Numbered from the stretch's first letter, positions 35,743 to 44,053 are shown. The stretch is DNA of 64,000 bases from Streptomyces spongiicola (GCF_003122365.1 NZ_CP029254.1:7070001-7134000); one strand, 5' to 3'. Translations and numbers: made by a program. Notes: generated by a model not told the origin, from the sequence alone.

Positions 35743-37031
35743 GACGTCACCCGCTCGATCGCCTTCTCCAGCAGGCGCAGGCCCTCGTCGAGCAGTGCCT
35801 CGTCGAGCGTGAACGGCGGTGCCAGACGCAGGATGTGGCCCCCCAGGGAGGTGCGCAGCCCCAGGTCGAGGGCCGTCGTGTAGACGGCGCGGGCCACCTC
35901 GGGCGCGGGCGTGCGGCCGACGGGACAGGTGACGAACTCCAGGCCCCACAGCAGCCCGAGCCCGCGGACCTGGCCCAGCTGGGGAAAGGCGGACTCCAGG
36001 GTGCGCAGGCGGTCCTCCATGATCTCTCCGAGGACGCGGACGCGGTCGATCAGCCGGTCGCGCTCGACTACTTCGAGCGTGGCGCGGGCGGCGGCGATGC
36101 CCAGCGGATTGCTCGCGTACGTCGAGGCGTACGCGCCCGGGGCTGCCGCCTCCGGCCTGCGCAGCAGCTCCCCGCGGCCGGCGAGCAGGGCGAAGGGGAA
36201 CCCGTTCGCCGTGCCTTTGGACAGCATCGCCAGATCCGGCTCGACGCCGAGGAGTTCACTGGCGAGGAAGGCCCCCGTGCGGCCGCCGCCGGTCAGGACC
36301 TCGTCGGCGACGAGCAGCACACCGCTGTCGCGGCAGGCGCCCGCGACGCGCTCCCAGTAGCCCGGGGGAGGCACGATCACGCCGGCCGCGCCGAGGACGG
36401 GTTCGAAGACCAGCGCGGAGACGTTGGGCTTCTCGGCGATGTGCCGGCGCACCAGGGTCGCGCAGCGCAGGTCGCACGAGGGGTACTCCAGCCCCAGGGG
36501 GCAGCGGTAGCAGTAGGGGCTGTAGCCCAGCACGCTGTTGCCGCTGAAGGCCTGGTGGCCGATGTCCCAGTGCACGAGCATCCGGGCGCCCATGGTCTTG
36601 CCGTGGAAGCCGTGGCGCAGGGCGCCGATCCGGTTGCGGCCCGGCGGCGCGGTCGCCTGGACGACCCGCAGGGCGGCCTCGACCACCTCCGCGCCGGTGG
36701 AGAGGAACGCGTAGGTGTCGAGCTGTTCGGGCAGCAGCCTGGCGAGGAGCTCCAGGAGCTCGGCGCGCTCCGGCGTGGCGCTGTCGTGGACGTTCCACAG
36801 GCGGCCGGCCTGGGCGGTGAGGGCCTCGACGACCTCCGGATGCCCGTGGCCCAGGGACTGGGTGAGGGTGCCGGCGGCGAAGTCGAGGTACTGGTTGCCG
36901 TCGAGGTCGGTCAGCACGGGACCGCGCCCCTCGGCGAACACCCGGCGTCCGTGGACTGCTTCCTCGGAGGCGCCCGGCGCCAGGTGCCGGGCCTCCCGTG
37001 CCAGGTGTTGTGACTGCCGTAAACCTGTCAT
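35739..37031 (-). CDS. acbV: Class III PLP aminotransferase (AcbV-like)
   Basis: Expected to convert dTDP-4-keto-6-deoxyglucose to dTDP-4-amino-4,6-dideoxyglucose, the sugar whose nitrogen bridges to the cyclitol in acarviosine. The 430-residue class III enzyme has DLDGNQYLDFAAGTLTQSLG, the cofactor site VADEVLTGGGRTGAF and the PLP lysine in LSKGTANGFPFALLAG. A Cys-containing segment GYSPYCYRCPLGLEYPSCDL is a distinctive feature. ATG at 37031, first gene of the long minus-strand operon and divergent from the acbA/acbB-like pair that makes its substrate. Confidence 0.87.
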   Translation of the reverse strand: MTGLRQSQHLAREARHLAPGASEEAVHGRRVFAEGRGPVLTDLDGNQYLDFAAGTLTQSLGHGHPEVVEALTAQAGRLWNVHDSATPERAELLELLARLLPEQLDTYAFLSTGAEVVEAALRVVQATAPPGRNRIGALRHGFHGKTMGARMLVHWDIGHQAFSGNSVLGYSPYCYRCPLGLEYPSCDLRCATLVRRHIAEKPNVSALVFEPVLGAAGVIVPPPGYWERVAGACRDSGVLLVADEVLTGGGRTGAFLASELLGVEPDLAMLSKGTANGFPFALLAGRGELLRRPEAAAPGAYASTYASNPLGIAAARATLEVVERDRLIDRVRVLGEIMEDRLRTLESAFPQLGQVRGLGLLWGLEFVTCPVGRTPAPEVARAVYTTALDLGLRTSLGGHILRLAPPFTLDEALLDEGLRLLEKAIERVTS

Positions 37032-37291
37032 CGCTGTCCCTGCTCGTCGGACCGGCCGCACGCGATCGCCGGCCGACTGCGCCGAGATGCGGCGCTGTCG
37101 GCGGCTCGGACTTGAGTCAAACACTTGAACGCAGACTGCTGCAAGACCTTGCGGATCGTTTCAGAAAGTTGTTGCGGACGGGGGTGGCGCTCTGCTTGAG
37201 TCGAGGTGCCCACGGCGACGCCGCTCCCGTCATACGAGGAGGGACCTGTGAGAACACGCCCCCAGACCGGACCGCCCCCGCGGAGGCCGAG
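37032..37291. promoter_or_regulatory. Divergent control region with candidate operators
   Basis: This 260-bp gap separates the minus-strand operon from the acbA/acbB-like pair. It contains an odd palindrome TTGAGTCAA (37112-37120), a repeated ACTTGA, and an inverted repeat GCAAG-AC-CTTGC (37141-37152) resembling the CTTGC/GCAAG half-sites bound by actinobacterial MalR-type LacI regulators. A LacI-type gene lies at the end of the right arm (39598), so it may bind here. GGAGG at 37282-37286 is the ribosome-binding site of the GTG at 37292. Confidence 0.55.
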
Positions 37292-38359
37292 GTGAAGGCC
37301 CTGGTCCTGGCAGGTGGCACCGGCAGCAGACTGAAACCCTTCACGCACACCGGCGCCAAGCAGCTGCTCCCCATCGCCAACAGGCCCGTGCTGTTCTACG
37401 CGCTGGACTCCCTCGCCGCGGCGGGCATCCGGGAGGTGGGCGTCGTGGTAGGCGCCTACGGCCGGGATGTCCGTGAACTGGTCGGTGACGGAGCCGACTT
37501 CGGCTTACGCATCACCTATCTGCGGCAGTCCCGGCCGCTCGGCATCGCGCACGCGGTGCGCATCGCCCACGACTTCCTCGGCGACGAGGACTTCCTGCTG
37601 TACCTGGGGGACAACTACCTCCAGCAGGGCCTGACCGGCCTCGTCCGCCGCTCGGCCGCCGATCCCGCGGCGGCCAGGCTGCTGCTCACCCCGGTAGAGG
37701 ACCCGTCCGCGTTCGGGGTCGCGGAGGTCGACGCCGAAGGGAACGTGCTGCGTGTGGAGGAGAAGCCCGACGCCCCCCGCAGCACCCTCGCGCTCATCGG
37801 CGTCTACGCCTTCAGCCCGGCCGTCCACGAGGCGGTACGGGCCATCACCCCCTCCGCCCGCGGCGAACTGGAGATCACCCACGCCGTGCAGTGGATGGTC
37901 GACCAGGGACTGCGCGTACGCGCCGAGACCACCATCGGGCCCTGGCGCGACACCGGCAGCCCGGAGGACATGCTGGAGGTCAACCGCCACGTCCTGGACC
38001 GGATGGAGGGCCGGATCGAGGGCAAGGTCGACGCCCGCAGCGCGCTGGTCGGACGGGTCCGGGTGGCCGAGGGCGCGGTCGTGCGCGGATCACGCATCGT
38101 CGGCCCGGTGATCATCGGCGCGGGTGCGGTCGTCAGCAACTCCCGCGTCGGCCCGTACACCTCCATCGGGGAGGACTGCCGGGTCGAGGACAGCGCCGTC
38201 GAGTACTCGGTCCTGCTGCGCGGCGCCCAGGTCGAGGGGGCCTCCCGCATCGAGGCCTCCCTCATCGGCCGCGGCGCCGTCGTGGCTCCGGCTCCCCGTC
38301 TTCCGCAGGCTCACCGGCTGGTGATCGGCGACCACAGCAAGGTCTATCTCACCCCATGA
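37292..38359 (+). CDS. acbA: Glucose-1-phosphate thymidylyltransferase, long form (AcbA-like)
   Basis: Forms dTDP-glucose for the 4-amino-4,6-dideoxyglucose unit. The 355-residue protein has LVLAGGTGSRLKPFTHTGAK at the N-terminus and a C-terminal beta-helix, the long antibiotic-type architecture shared with the staA product at 6415. GTG start at 37292 with GGAGG upstream. Codon 72 is TTA (37505-37507), which should make expression depend on bldA. Coupled to the dehydratase by ATGA. It is divergent from the aminotransferase that uses the pathway product. Confidence 0.9.
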   Translation: MKALVLAGGTGSRLKPFTHTGAKQLLPIANRPVLFYALDSLAAAGIREVGVVVGAYGRDVRELVGDGADFGLRITYLRQSRPLGIAHAVRIAHDFLGDEDFLLYLGDNYLQQGLTGLVRRSAADPAAARLLLTPVEDPSAFGVAEVDAEGNVLRVEEKPDAPRSTLALIGVYAFSPAVHEAVRAITPSARGELEITHAVQWMVDQGLRVRAETTIGPWRDTGSPEDMLEVNRHVLDRMEGRIEGKVDARSALVGRVRVAEGAVVRGSRIVGPVIIGAGAVVSNSRVGPYTSIGEDCRVEDSAVEYSVLLRGAQVEGASRIEASLIGRGAVVAPAPRLPQAHRLVIGDHSKVYLTP

Positions 38360-39333
38360 ACTCAGCCATCCTCGTCACCGGCGGAGCGGGTTTCATCGGC
38401 TCCTCCTACGTACGCCGCCTCCTGTCGTCCCGGGTGCCGGGACGCACGGCGGTGACCGTCCTCGACAAACTCACCTACGCCGGCAGCCTCGCCCGCCTGC
38501 ACGCGGTGCGCGACCACCCCGACCTCACCTTCGTCCAGGGCGACGTGTGCGACGCGCCGCTCGTCGACACGCTGGCCCGACGCCACGACCAGATCGTGCA
38601 CTTCGCGGCCGAGTCGCACGTCGACCGCTCGATCGCCGACGGCGGTTCCTTCACCCGCACCAACGTGCTCGGCACCCAGGTCCTGCTCGACGCCGCGCTG
38701 CGCCACGACGTGCGCACCTTCGTGCACGTCTCCACCGACGAGGTGTACGGCTCCCTCCCGCACGGGGCCGCCAAGGAGACCGACGTCCTGCGTCCGTCCT
38801 CGCCCTACGCGGCGTCGAAGGCCGCCTCGGACCTCATCGCCCTGGCCCACCACCACACACACGGCCTGGACGTCCGGGTGACACGCTGCTCGAACAACTT
38901 CGGCCCCCACCAGCATCCGGAGAAGCTCATCCCGCGCTTCCTGGCCCGCCTGCTGTCCGGCGCCACCGTTCCGCTCTACGGCGACGGACGGTACGAGCGG
39001 GACTGGCTGCACGTCGACGACCACGTCCGGGCCCTCGAACTGGTCCGTCTGTCGGGCCGGCCGGGGGAGATCTACAACATCGGCGGCGGCACCTCGCTGT
39101 CCAACCTCGAACTCACCCACCGGCTGCTCGCCCTGTGCGGCGCGGGCCCGGAGCGCATCGAGCACGTGGAGAACCGCAAGGGCCACGACCGGCGTTACGC
39201 GGTCGACCACGGCAAGATCACCACCGAACTCGGCTACCGGCCCCGCGTCGACTTCACCGCCGCCCTGGCCGACACCGCACAGTGGTACGGACGCCACGCG
39301 GACTGGTGGCGTCCGCTGCTCGCCGCCGCCTGA
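38356..39333 (+). CDS. acbB: dTDP-glucose 4,6-dehydratase (AcbB-like)
   Basis: A 325-residue extended SDR making dTDP-4-keto-6-deoxyglucose: VTGGAGFIGSSYVRRLLSS, STDEVYGSLPHGAAKE and PYAASKAASDLIALAHHH with the catalytic Tyr and Lys. It overlaps the thymidylyltransferase by ATGA. It is the second enzyme of this kind in the window (the other is at 7476), each adjacent to its own partner. Its product feeds the aminotransferase encoded on the other side of the divergent promoter. Confidence 0.92.
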   Translation: MNSAILVTGGAGFIGSSYVRRLLSSRVPGRTAVTVLDKLTYAGSLARLHAVRDHPDLTFVQGDVCDAPLVDTLARRHDQIVHFAAESHVDRSIADGGSFTRTNVLGTQVLLDAALRHDVRTFVHVSTDEVYGSLPHGAAKETDVLRPSSPYAASKAASDLIALAHHHTHGLDVRVTRCSNNFGPHQHPEKLIPRFLARLLSGATVPLYGDGRYERDWLHVDDHVRALELVRLSGRPGEIYNIGGGTSLSNLELTHRLLALCGAGPERIEHVENRKGHDRRYAVDHGKITTELGYRPRVDFTAALADTAQWYGRHADWWRPLLAAA

Positions 39334-39597
39334 CGGGAGGAGGCGCGTTGCCCGCCCGGGCGGTGGGTTCAGGGATGAGCGGTCGCGGGCGACGCGCACC
39401 GGCCGGCAGACGCCCCGGACGTGGGTGCCGTGGAGCGAGCGGGAGTGGAGTGTGCGCGGCCCGGTGGTGCTCTTCGGGACGAGCGGGCGCGGACCACGGG
39501 CGGTCGGGCGCAGCCGACCGGGCCCCGGCCGCCGGGGCGGCGCACTGCGCCCCGTCGGCGCGCGGCGGTCCACCGGGTCCGATCCGACCGGCGGCCG

Positions 39598-40623
39598 TCA
39601 GCGCACGTCGGCCGGGCGCCGACCGCGTCGCGGTCCGGCGGCGGTGGAGCCCCGGACCACCAGTTCCGGCATGAAGACGAACTCGGTGCGCGGCGTCGGC
39701 CTCCCGGCCATCTCCTCCAGCAGCGCGTCCACGGCGATCTGCCCCATCGCCTTGACAGGCTGTCTGATGGTGGTCAGGGGAGGGTCCGTGAAGGCGGTGA
39801 GCGGCGAGTCGTCGAAGCCGACGACCGAGATCTCACCGGGAACCGTGAGCCCCCTCTGCCGTGCGGCCCGGACGGCGCCGAGAGCCATCATGTCGCTGGC
39901 GCACATGACGGCCGTACAGCCCCGGTCGATCAGGGCGGACGCCGCGGCCTGGCCCCCCTCCAAGGAGAACAGCGAGTGCTGGACCAGTTCCCGGGACTCC
40001 CGTGCGGTCAGTCCCAGTTGCTCGTGCATGCCGTCGCGGAACCCCTCGATCTTGCGCTGTACCGGCACCAAGCGCACCGGGCCGAGCGCGAGCCCGATCC
40101 GCTCGTGCCCCAGTTCGGCCAGGTGCGCCACGGCCAGACGCATGGCCGCCCGGTCGTCCGGGGAGACGAAGTGCGCCTTGATCCGGGGGGAGAACCCGTT
40201 GACGAGTACGAAGGGCACGTGCCGTTCGCGCAGCCGGTCGTACCGTGCGGTCCCGGTGTGCGGTCCGGAGACGAAGACGATGCCGGACACCCCGCGGCTG
40301 ACGAGTACCTCCGTCAGTTCGTCCTCGCTCGAGCCACCGGGCGGCCGCGTGGCGAGCACCGGCGTGTACCCCTGGCGTGTCAGCGCCTGCCCCATCACCT
40401 CGGCCAGCGCGGGGAAGACGGGGTTCTCCAGCTCCGGTGTGATCAGGCCGACCAGCCCCCTGCGACGCTGCCGCATGGGGTGGGCGTAGCCCAGCGCGTC
40501 GAGTGCGGCGAGCACGGAATCGCGGGTGTCCGCGGCCACACCGCGGTTTCCGTTGAGCACGCGGCTGACCGTGGCCTTGCTGACGCCCGCCCGGGCGGCG
40601 ATGTCGGCGAGCCGCGTGGTCAT
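39598..40623 (-). CDS. LacI-family transcriptional regulator
   Basis: A 341-residue repressor with the LacI helix-turn-helix (RLADIAARAGVSKATVSRVL followed by NGNRGVAADTR) and a periplasmic-binding-like effector domain (LVGLITPELENPVFPALAEV; VVGFDDSPLTAFTDPPLTTI). The effector is probably a sugar; MalR-type regulators that answer maltose or maltodextrin belong here, which suits a cluster whose acceptor is a maltooligosaccharide. ATG at 40623. It converges on the acbB-like gene, and candidate CTTGC/GCAAG sites lie in the divergent promoter at 37032-37291. Confidence 0.87.
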   Translation of the reverse strand: MTTRLADIAARAGVSKATVSRVLNGNRGVAADTRDSVLAALDALGYAHPMRQRRRGLVGLITPELENPVFPALAEVMGQALTRQGYTPVLATRPPGGSSEDELTEVLVSRGVSGIVFVSGPHTGTARYDRLRERHVPFVLVNGFSPRIKAHFVSPDDRAAMRLAVAHLAELGHERIGLALGPVRLVPVQRKIEGFRDGMHEQLGLTARESRELVQHSLFSLEGGQAAASALIDRGCTAVMCASDMMALGAVRAARQRGLTVPGEISVVGFDDSPLTAFTDPPLTTIRQPVKAMGQIAVDALLEEMAGRPTPRTEFVFMPELVVRGSTAAGPRRGRRPADVR

Positions 40624-40808
40624 GGTCGTGCACTCTACCCGCCGGCCCTCACCGAGCCCACTGCACGGGGAGGCCGGCGGGGCTGGGACGTGACGACCGT
40701 CTTCGCGCGCTGTCGCACGGCACGCGCACGCCGGTGACCCCGCGGCTGGCTCCGCAGCCCGGGCATGCGCCCCGTGTGCCCCCTCGCACAATGGCTGGAA
40801 GTGCTTGC

Positions 40809-41119
40809 TGAACCTGGATCCGCCGCGTGATGGTCGGTCTGCGGGCGACGAATGGAGAAGAGGTGCCTGCTGGCCTGGGATGATGGGAGTTCCTACGCCC
40901 ACATCAGTCCCACGTGGCAAGGCACCTCCCTGTGGACAGCCACCGGTCAGCGCATGCTCACCTGAACCGGGCGACCACCCTGCCGCCCGCGATCCGGAAG
41001 GACCTCGGAGACCCAGCACCGGACGGCCACCCAGCCCATCGCGCTGCCCGCACCCCGAAAGATCACCCCGAGCCCACCCGATACTGAAGATCAGAATTCA
41101 CGCGGTGGATCCAGGTTCA
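40809..41119. mobile_element. Short element bounded by 22-bp inverted repeats
   Basis: The left end TGAACCTGGATCCGCCGCG (from 40809) and the right end, complementary with one mismatch (41098-41119), enclose about 270 bp without a transposase gene. The element starts TG and ends CA, like many insertion sequences. No target-site duplication could be seen. It is best explained as an internally deleted IS or a MITE. The sequence from 40624 to 40808 contains only the LacI-gene promoter side and nothing else I recognise. Confidence 0.65.
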
Positions 41120-41165
41120 GTGGACGCCCTTCGCGGCAGAACTCATGAGAAGAAGAGGCACTGGA

Positions 41166-41199
41166 GAGCCGGATGCGATTGACGTCGCACGTCCGGTTC
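41166..41199 (+). mobile_element. Group II intron domain V (remnant of intron 3' end)
   Basis: These 34 bases have exactly the length and layout of group II intron domain V: GAGCCGGATGCGA at the left with the AGC catalytic triad at positions 2-4, a short UUGA-type turn, and the returning strand GTCGCACGTCCGGTTC with the two-base bulge near the CACG. Downstream, AGGCC..GGCCT (about 41206-41227) can form a domain-VI-like hairpin. No reverse-transcriptase gene is present on either side, so only the 3' end of an intron remains. Confidence 0.72.
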
Positions 41200-41701
41200 G
41201 GTGGAGGCCGTTGGAAAAGGGCCTGGTCACAGGCACCTTGCTGGCGGCCTACCCAACCGCACGCCGGGTTCGGCGAGCGGCCCGGAGAAACGGACCGGTG
41301 GCAACAGCAGCACCGCGCTCCGGGCCGACTCAACCGACGCATGGTCCAGCGGGCCTGCCCCTTGCGGCCGGTGTCGGCGCTGAGCGCCGACACCTCGGCC
41401 CGGGCCTGGCGGGAGCGGAGCGCGTCCCGCACCCGCAGCCGGTCGCGCACAGCCAGGCGCAAGTGACGCCCAGGTCACGGTCGTGGTCGATACGTTCCCA
41501 CTCAAGATCCGGACATCGGGGCGGGAAGCGCGCAGGCGCGGCGGCCTGCCTTCGTACAGACTCGTCGGCGCCGACGCCCTGCAGCGGTCACCCCGCCCCC
41601 GTCGCCGTATCTCGCACACCACGGCATGCAGTCACCGCTCCGAGCCGACCAGGCACTTCACCAGATGCACCCTGCCGAGCCGAACGTCAGTAACGCCAGG
41701 C
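41200..41701. other. Gene-free stretch after the intron remnant
   Basis: About 500 bases between the domain V remnant and the stop of the oxidoreductase at 41702. Reading frames on both strands have no ribosome-binding sites or recognisable similarity. It is probably decayed insertion or flanking DNA. Confidence 0.4.
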
Positions 41702-42682
41702 TCAGAGGGTGACGACGACCTTGCCCTGGGCGTGCCCGGCTTCGAGGTAGCCGATGGCCTCGGGGAGCTCGCTCAGGGGATAGGTCCGGTCGATGACCGG
41801 CGCGACCTTTCCGGATTCGAGCAGGTCGCGGACCGCCTCCAGGCCGTCCTGGGCGGGGTCCGTGATGAAGAAGACCAGCCGCTGCCGCGTGAAGCGCGAC
41901 AGCACGAGCGCACGGGCCACCCGGCCCAGGGGGCCGAGGAAGCGGCCTCCCGCGCCGCTGACGAGGACGAGCGTCCCCTCCGGGGCGAGCACCCGCCGGT
42001 ACGCCGACAGCGGACGGTTGCCCACGTTGTCGAGGATGAGGTCGTAGCGCCGCTCGCCGGTGGTGAAGTCCTGCTGGGTGTAGTCGACGACGTGGTGGGC
42101 GCCGAGGGTCCGGACCATCTCCACGTTCGCGGTGCTGCACACGCCGGTCACGTCGGCACCCAGTGCCCCGGCGATCTGCACCGCGAACGTCCCCACGCCG
42201 CCCGCCGCGCCGTTGACCAGTACCGCGTGCCCGTCTCGCAGCCGCCCGTGGCGGTGCAGGGCCAGGTAGGCGGTGAGCGCCGCTACCGGCACGGACGCGG
42301 CCTGAGCGAAGGTCAGGCCGGCCGGCTTCTTCACCACTCCGGCGTCGTGGCGGATCGTCACGTACTCGGCGAACGTACCCAGACGGTCAAGCCCCTGGCA
42401 TCCGAACACCTCGTCTCCCGCCCGTAACGTGGTGACGTTCTTGCCGACCGCTTCGACGTGCCCCGCCAGGTCGGCGCCCAGTCGGCCGGTCCTGGGCCGT
42501 GACAGCCCGCCCTGCACCCGCGTGATGTAGGGCGTGCCCCGCATGGTGTGCCAGTCCAGCGGATTGACCGAAGCGGCCCGGACGCGGACGAGCACGTCGT
42601 CGTCGCCGACGACGGGCATGTCGAGGTCCTCTAGTTCAAGGACCCCGGGTGGGCCGTAGGTGTGGAACCGGATGCCTCGCAT
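41702..42682 (-). CDS. Zinc-independent quinone-oxidoreductase-like MDR
   Basis: A 326-residue medium-chain dehydrogenase/reductase of the NADP-dependent quinone reductase group: IRFHTYGPPGVLELEDLDMP, SVNPLDWHTMRG, and the nucleotide motif LVNGAAGGVGTFAVQIAGAL. The zinc-binding cysteines of alcohol dehydrogenases are absent. ATG at 42682 follows GAGAGGAGG. An in-frame TTA codon (complement of 42425-42427) is present. It lies 11 bases after the membrane-protein gene and is probably in one unit with the ArsR-type regulator upstream. Substrate unknown. Confidence 0.87.
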   Translation of the reverse strand: MRGIRFHTYGPPGVLELEDLDMPVVGDDDVLVRVRAASVNPLDWHTMRGTPYITRVQGGLSRPRTGRLGADLAGHVEAVGKNVTTLRAGDEVFGCQGLDRLGTFAEYVTIRHDAGVVKKPAGLTFAQAASVPVAALTAYLALHRHGRLRDGHAVLVNGAAGGVGTFAVQIAGALGADVTGVCSTANVEMVRTLGAHHVVDYTQQDFTTGERRYDLILDNVGNRPLSAYRRVLAPEGTLVLVSGAGGRFLGPLGRVARALVLSRFTRQRLVFFITDPAQDGLEAVRDLLESGKVAPVIDRTYPLSELPEAIGYLEAGHAQGKVVVTL

Positions 42683-42693
42683 GGTGCCTCCTC

Positions 42694-42975
42694 TCATTCG
42701 ACGCTCAGCAGAATCTGTTCGATCGACGCGGTCCGCGCACGCAGCTCGGCCAGGTCGGCGGCCACGCGTTTCTGCGCGTCGAGGGTGTTATCGGCCAGTT
42801 GTTCGAAACGATGTGCGAGCTGCCGCAGGTCTTCCGCTCGGGCGGCCGAGTGCTTCTCCTTGCGGGTGTCGAACAGGCCGACGATGACTATGGCGACCAA
42901 GAAGGCCGCCACGATGACCACGGCAACGAGGAAGATCGCCGAAGGCCAGGACATTTCCCCTCCGAAGGGGTCCAT
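42694..42975 (-). CDS. Small single-span membrane protein with coiled coil
   Basis: A 93-residue protein with one hydrophobic span near the N-terminus (SAIFLVAVVIVAAFLVAIVI) and a charged helical tail (DLRQLAHRFEQLADNTLDAQ, then KRVAADLAELRAR) that should form a coiled coil. The ATG overlaps the ArsR-type gene stop as ATGA, so the two are coupled; pairs of this sort are common next to actinobacterial winged-helix regulators. Function unknown. Confidence 0.75.
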   Translation of the reverse strand: MDPFGGEMSWPSAIFLVAVVIVAAFLVAIVIVGLFDTRKEKHSAARAEDLRQLAHRFEQLADNTLDAQKRVAADLAELRARTASIEQILLSVE

Positions 42976-43325
42976 CAGGTGTGCTCCTTGGGTCGGGGAC
43001 CCTTCTCCGGGTCCTGCTTGGTGAGGGTCTTGGCCGCCTCGGCCACGGCCGACGCGGTCAGGTGCAGGCTGAAGTCGGTGATGTCGTAGTACTTCATGGC
43101 CTTGCCGTCCTCGGACAGCTCCAGTCGGCCGACGACCAGGCCCGCGGCTTCCAGCCGCCGCAGGTGCATGTGCAGGAGCGGACGGCTCACTCCCATCTCG
43201 CGGGCCAGCCGGCTCACGTAGTCGCGGCCCCCGGCCAGTGTCGCGACGATGCGCAGCCGAATCGGATGGGCGAGCGCCGCCAGCATCTCGACCAGTTCGT
43301 CTCCGCTCGGGCCGCTTGCTGTCAC
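42975..43325 (-). CDS. ArsR-type winged-helix transcriptional regulator
   Basis: A 116-residue regulator with the ArsR winged helix: ALAHPIRLRIVATLAGGRDY, SRLAREMGVSRPLLHMHLRR, and the wing segment LELSEDGKAMKYYDITDFSL. No metal-binding cysteine motif is seen. GTG start at 43325. It heads a probable three-gene unit (regulator, coiled-coil membrane protein, quinone-reductase-like enzyme). A near-perfect palindrome 12 bases before its start is a likely self-binding operator. Confidence 0.83.
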   Translation of the reverse strand: MTASGPSGDELVEMLAALAHPIRLRIVATLAGGRDYVSRLAREMGVSRPLLHMHLRRLEAAGLVVGRLELSEDGKAMKYYDITDFSLHLTASAVAEAAKTLTKQDPEKGPRPKEHT

Positions 43326-43336
43326 AGAACACCTCT

Positions 43337-43360
43337 ACGTGTAAGAAACTTCTGACACGT
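43337..43360. promoter_or_regulatory. 24-bp palindromic operator candidate of the ArsR-type gene
   Basis: The outer arms ACGTGT (43337-43342) and ACACGT (43355-43360) are exact complements. Between them AGAA and TTCT form an inner inverted repeat around AC. Only one pair of positions and the centre break the symmetry. It lies 12-35 bases upstream of the GTG start, where a repressor would block transcription. The rest of 43361-43644 holds no supportable gene. Confidence 0.6.
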
Positions 43361-43708
43361 GAAGAGTCTAGCTTGCCACCACCGGTGCCGACAATGGCGA
43401 TGAAGGCGCGGAAGACGGAGGGCGTGGGGAGAGCCCCCGGCACGGCACGTGGGCGCGCCCGTGGCCCAGGACGGGCTTGCACCAGCCGTGCAGATGCCGT
43501 CGGGGGCTGGTCGGCCCGCTGGGCGCGCAATCGTTCGGCGGCCGATCGCCCCGGGTCCCCCATGACGGGCGGCGGGCGGCGCGGGTTCGTCGCGCACGGC
43601 CGCGGTCGGCGGTGGCGGCGAATTTCCCGGCCGCGGCCGGGACCTGTCCCCGAGTGGTGGACACCTCTGAGCCCGGCCCCGGCAGGGGCCGGGTGGGAGG
43701 CATCTTTT

Positions 43709-44053
43709 ATGGTGATGAAGGTCTACTCGCCCGAGTTCAAGGCGGACGCTGTCGCGCTGTACCTGTCGGACCCGAGCCACACCTTCGAGGGCATCGGCAA
43801 GGATCTGGGGATCAGCCGCGAGACGCTGCGTAACTGGGTGCGGGCCGAACGGGCCCGCCACGGCGGGGGCAGCACGACGAGCACGGAGAAGAACAGGGTG
43901 GATTCCCCGCCGACGGCCGAGGAGCTTCAGGCCGAGAACGAGGCCCTGCGCCGGGAGCTGGCGGCAGCGCGCAAGGAGATGCAGAAACTCGCCACCGAAC
44001 GGGACATTCTCCGCAAGGCGACGAAGTTTTTCGCACAAGAGATGACCTGGTGA
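43709..44053 (+). CDS. IS3-family transposase OrfA
   Basis: A 114-residue helix-turn-helix protein: YSPEFKADAVALYLSDPSHT and GKDLGISRETLRNWVRAER bind DNA, and the leucine-zipper-like tail ENEALRRELAAARKEMQKLA ends in the usual ERDILRKATKFFAQE. OrfB begins in the -1 frame at the OrfA stop (GTGA), the normal arrangement for making an OrfAB fusion by programmed frameshifting or coupled reinitiation. Confidence 0.9.
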   Translation: MVMKVYSPEFKADAVALYLSDPSHTFEGIGKDLGISRETLRNWVRAERARHGGGSTTSTEKNRVDSPPTAEELQAENEALRRELAAARKEMQKLATERDILRKATKFFAQEMTW

